DNA of 64,000 nucleotides from Kutzneria buriramensis. GTDB taxonomy: Bacteria > Actinomycetota > Actinomycetes > Mycobacteriales > Pseudonocardiaceae. The notes under the pieces were generated by a model. That model ran no database searches and was not told the origin of the DNA. It saw nothing but the letters and a program-made list of their open reading frames with translations. Positions 63,993 to 64,000 of the stretch are shown piece after piece (position 1 is the stretch's first letter; every line of letters begins with the position of its first letter). A program made the translations under genes and the position numbers. The stretch is taken from NCBI RefSeq assembly GCF_003387475.1, contig NZ_QUNO01000001.1, forward strand, positions 496,001 to 560,000, read 5' to 3'.

Positions 63993-64000
63993 GTGCTCAT
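63993..64000 (+). CDS. rpoA: RNA polymerase alpha subunit, first codons only
   Basis: The window ends with GTG CTC AT, the usual beginning (Met-Leu-Ile) of actinobacterial rpoA. AGAAGG lies 7 nt before the start and rpoA is the expected next gene after rpsD. Only two full codons are present, so this rests on synteny. Confidence 0.7.

Overview
High-GC (third-position G/C) DNA from an actinomycete. The mycolata-type hadA-hadB next to rpmG, the mce operon, the paired XRE/DUF397 regulators, the type VII secretion-like substrates and an AfsR-type regulator together suggest the Pseudonocardiaceae (Amycolatopsis/Kutzneria-like). The genus is inference; no rRNA is present.

Layout. 1-5.5 kb is accessory: a small membrane protein, a tRNA-like 3' half followed by a strong terminator, an XRE/DUF397 regulator pair behind a twin palindromic operator, a small HTH protein, an F420-type oxidoreductase and a tandem GNAT protein. 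5.5-8.1 kb encodes a membrane GGDEF-EAL protein whose GGDEF motif is degenerate. 8.2-15.9 kb is the classic actinobacterial block tRNA-Thr, tRNA-Met, rpmG, hadA-hadB, (aspC on the other strand), tRNA-Trp, secE-nusG, rplK-rplA, rplJ-rplL. 16-27.3 kb is a complete mce lipid-import operon headed by its ATPase gene. 27.4-29.4 kb holds three poorly known genes. rpoB-rpoC follows (29.6-37.1 kb), then a YbaB/EspC/WXG100-like three-gene operon on the minus strand (37.2-39.9 kb), the str operon rpsL-rpsG-fusA-tuf (40.4-44.8 kb), the S10 and spc operons rpsJ to rplO (45.2-54.7 kb), secY-adk-map (55.2-57.9 kb), an inserted AfsR-type regulator and a DUF1707 protein, and the alpha-operon genes infA-rpmJ-rpsM-rpsK-rpsD with the first bases of rpoA.

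Most of the window is core gene expression: RNA polymerase, ribosomal proteins, elongation factors, the Sec channel, adenylate kinase and Met aminopeptidase. The departures from the ordinary are in the details. EF-Tu carries Ser and Ala at the positions equivalent to E. coli G257 and G275, both known GE2270A-resistance changes. RpoB carries Gln, Thr and Asp at the equivalents of E. coli D516, N518 and S522 in the rifampicin region. The leaders of the str and S10 operons share an identical 15-mer within a conserved stem-loop. A roughly 100-nt nested perfect hairpin sits between rplO and secY. Structured leaders or spacers also occur before rplA, rplJ and rpsM. A GC-rich double-hairpin repeat occurs three times next to tRNA or ribosomal genes.
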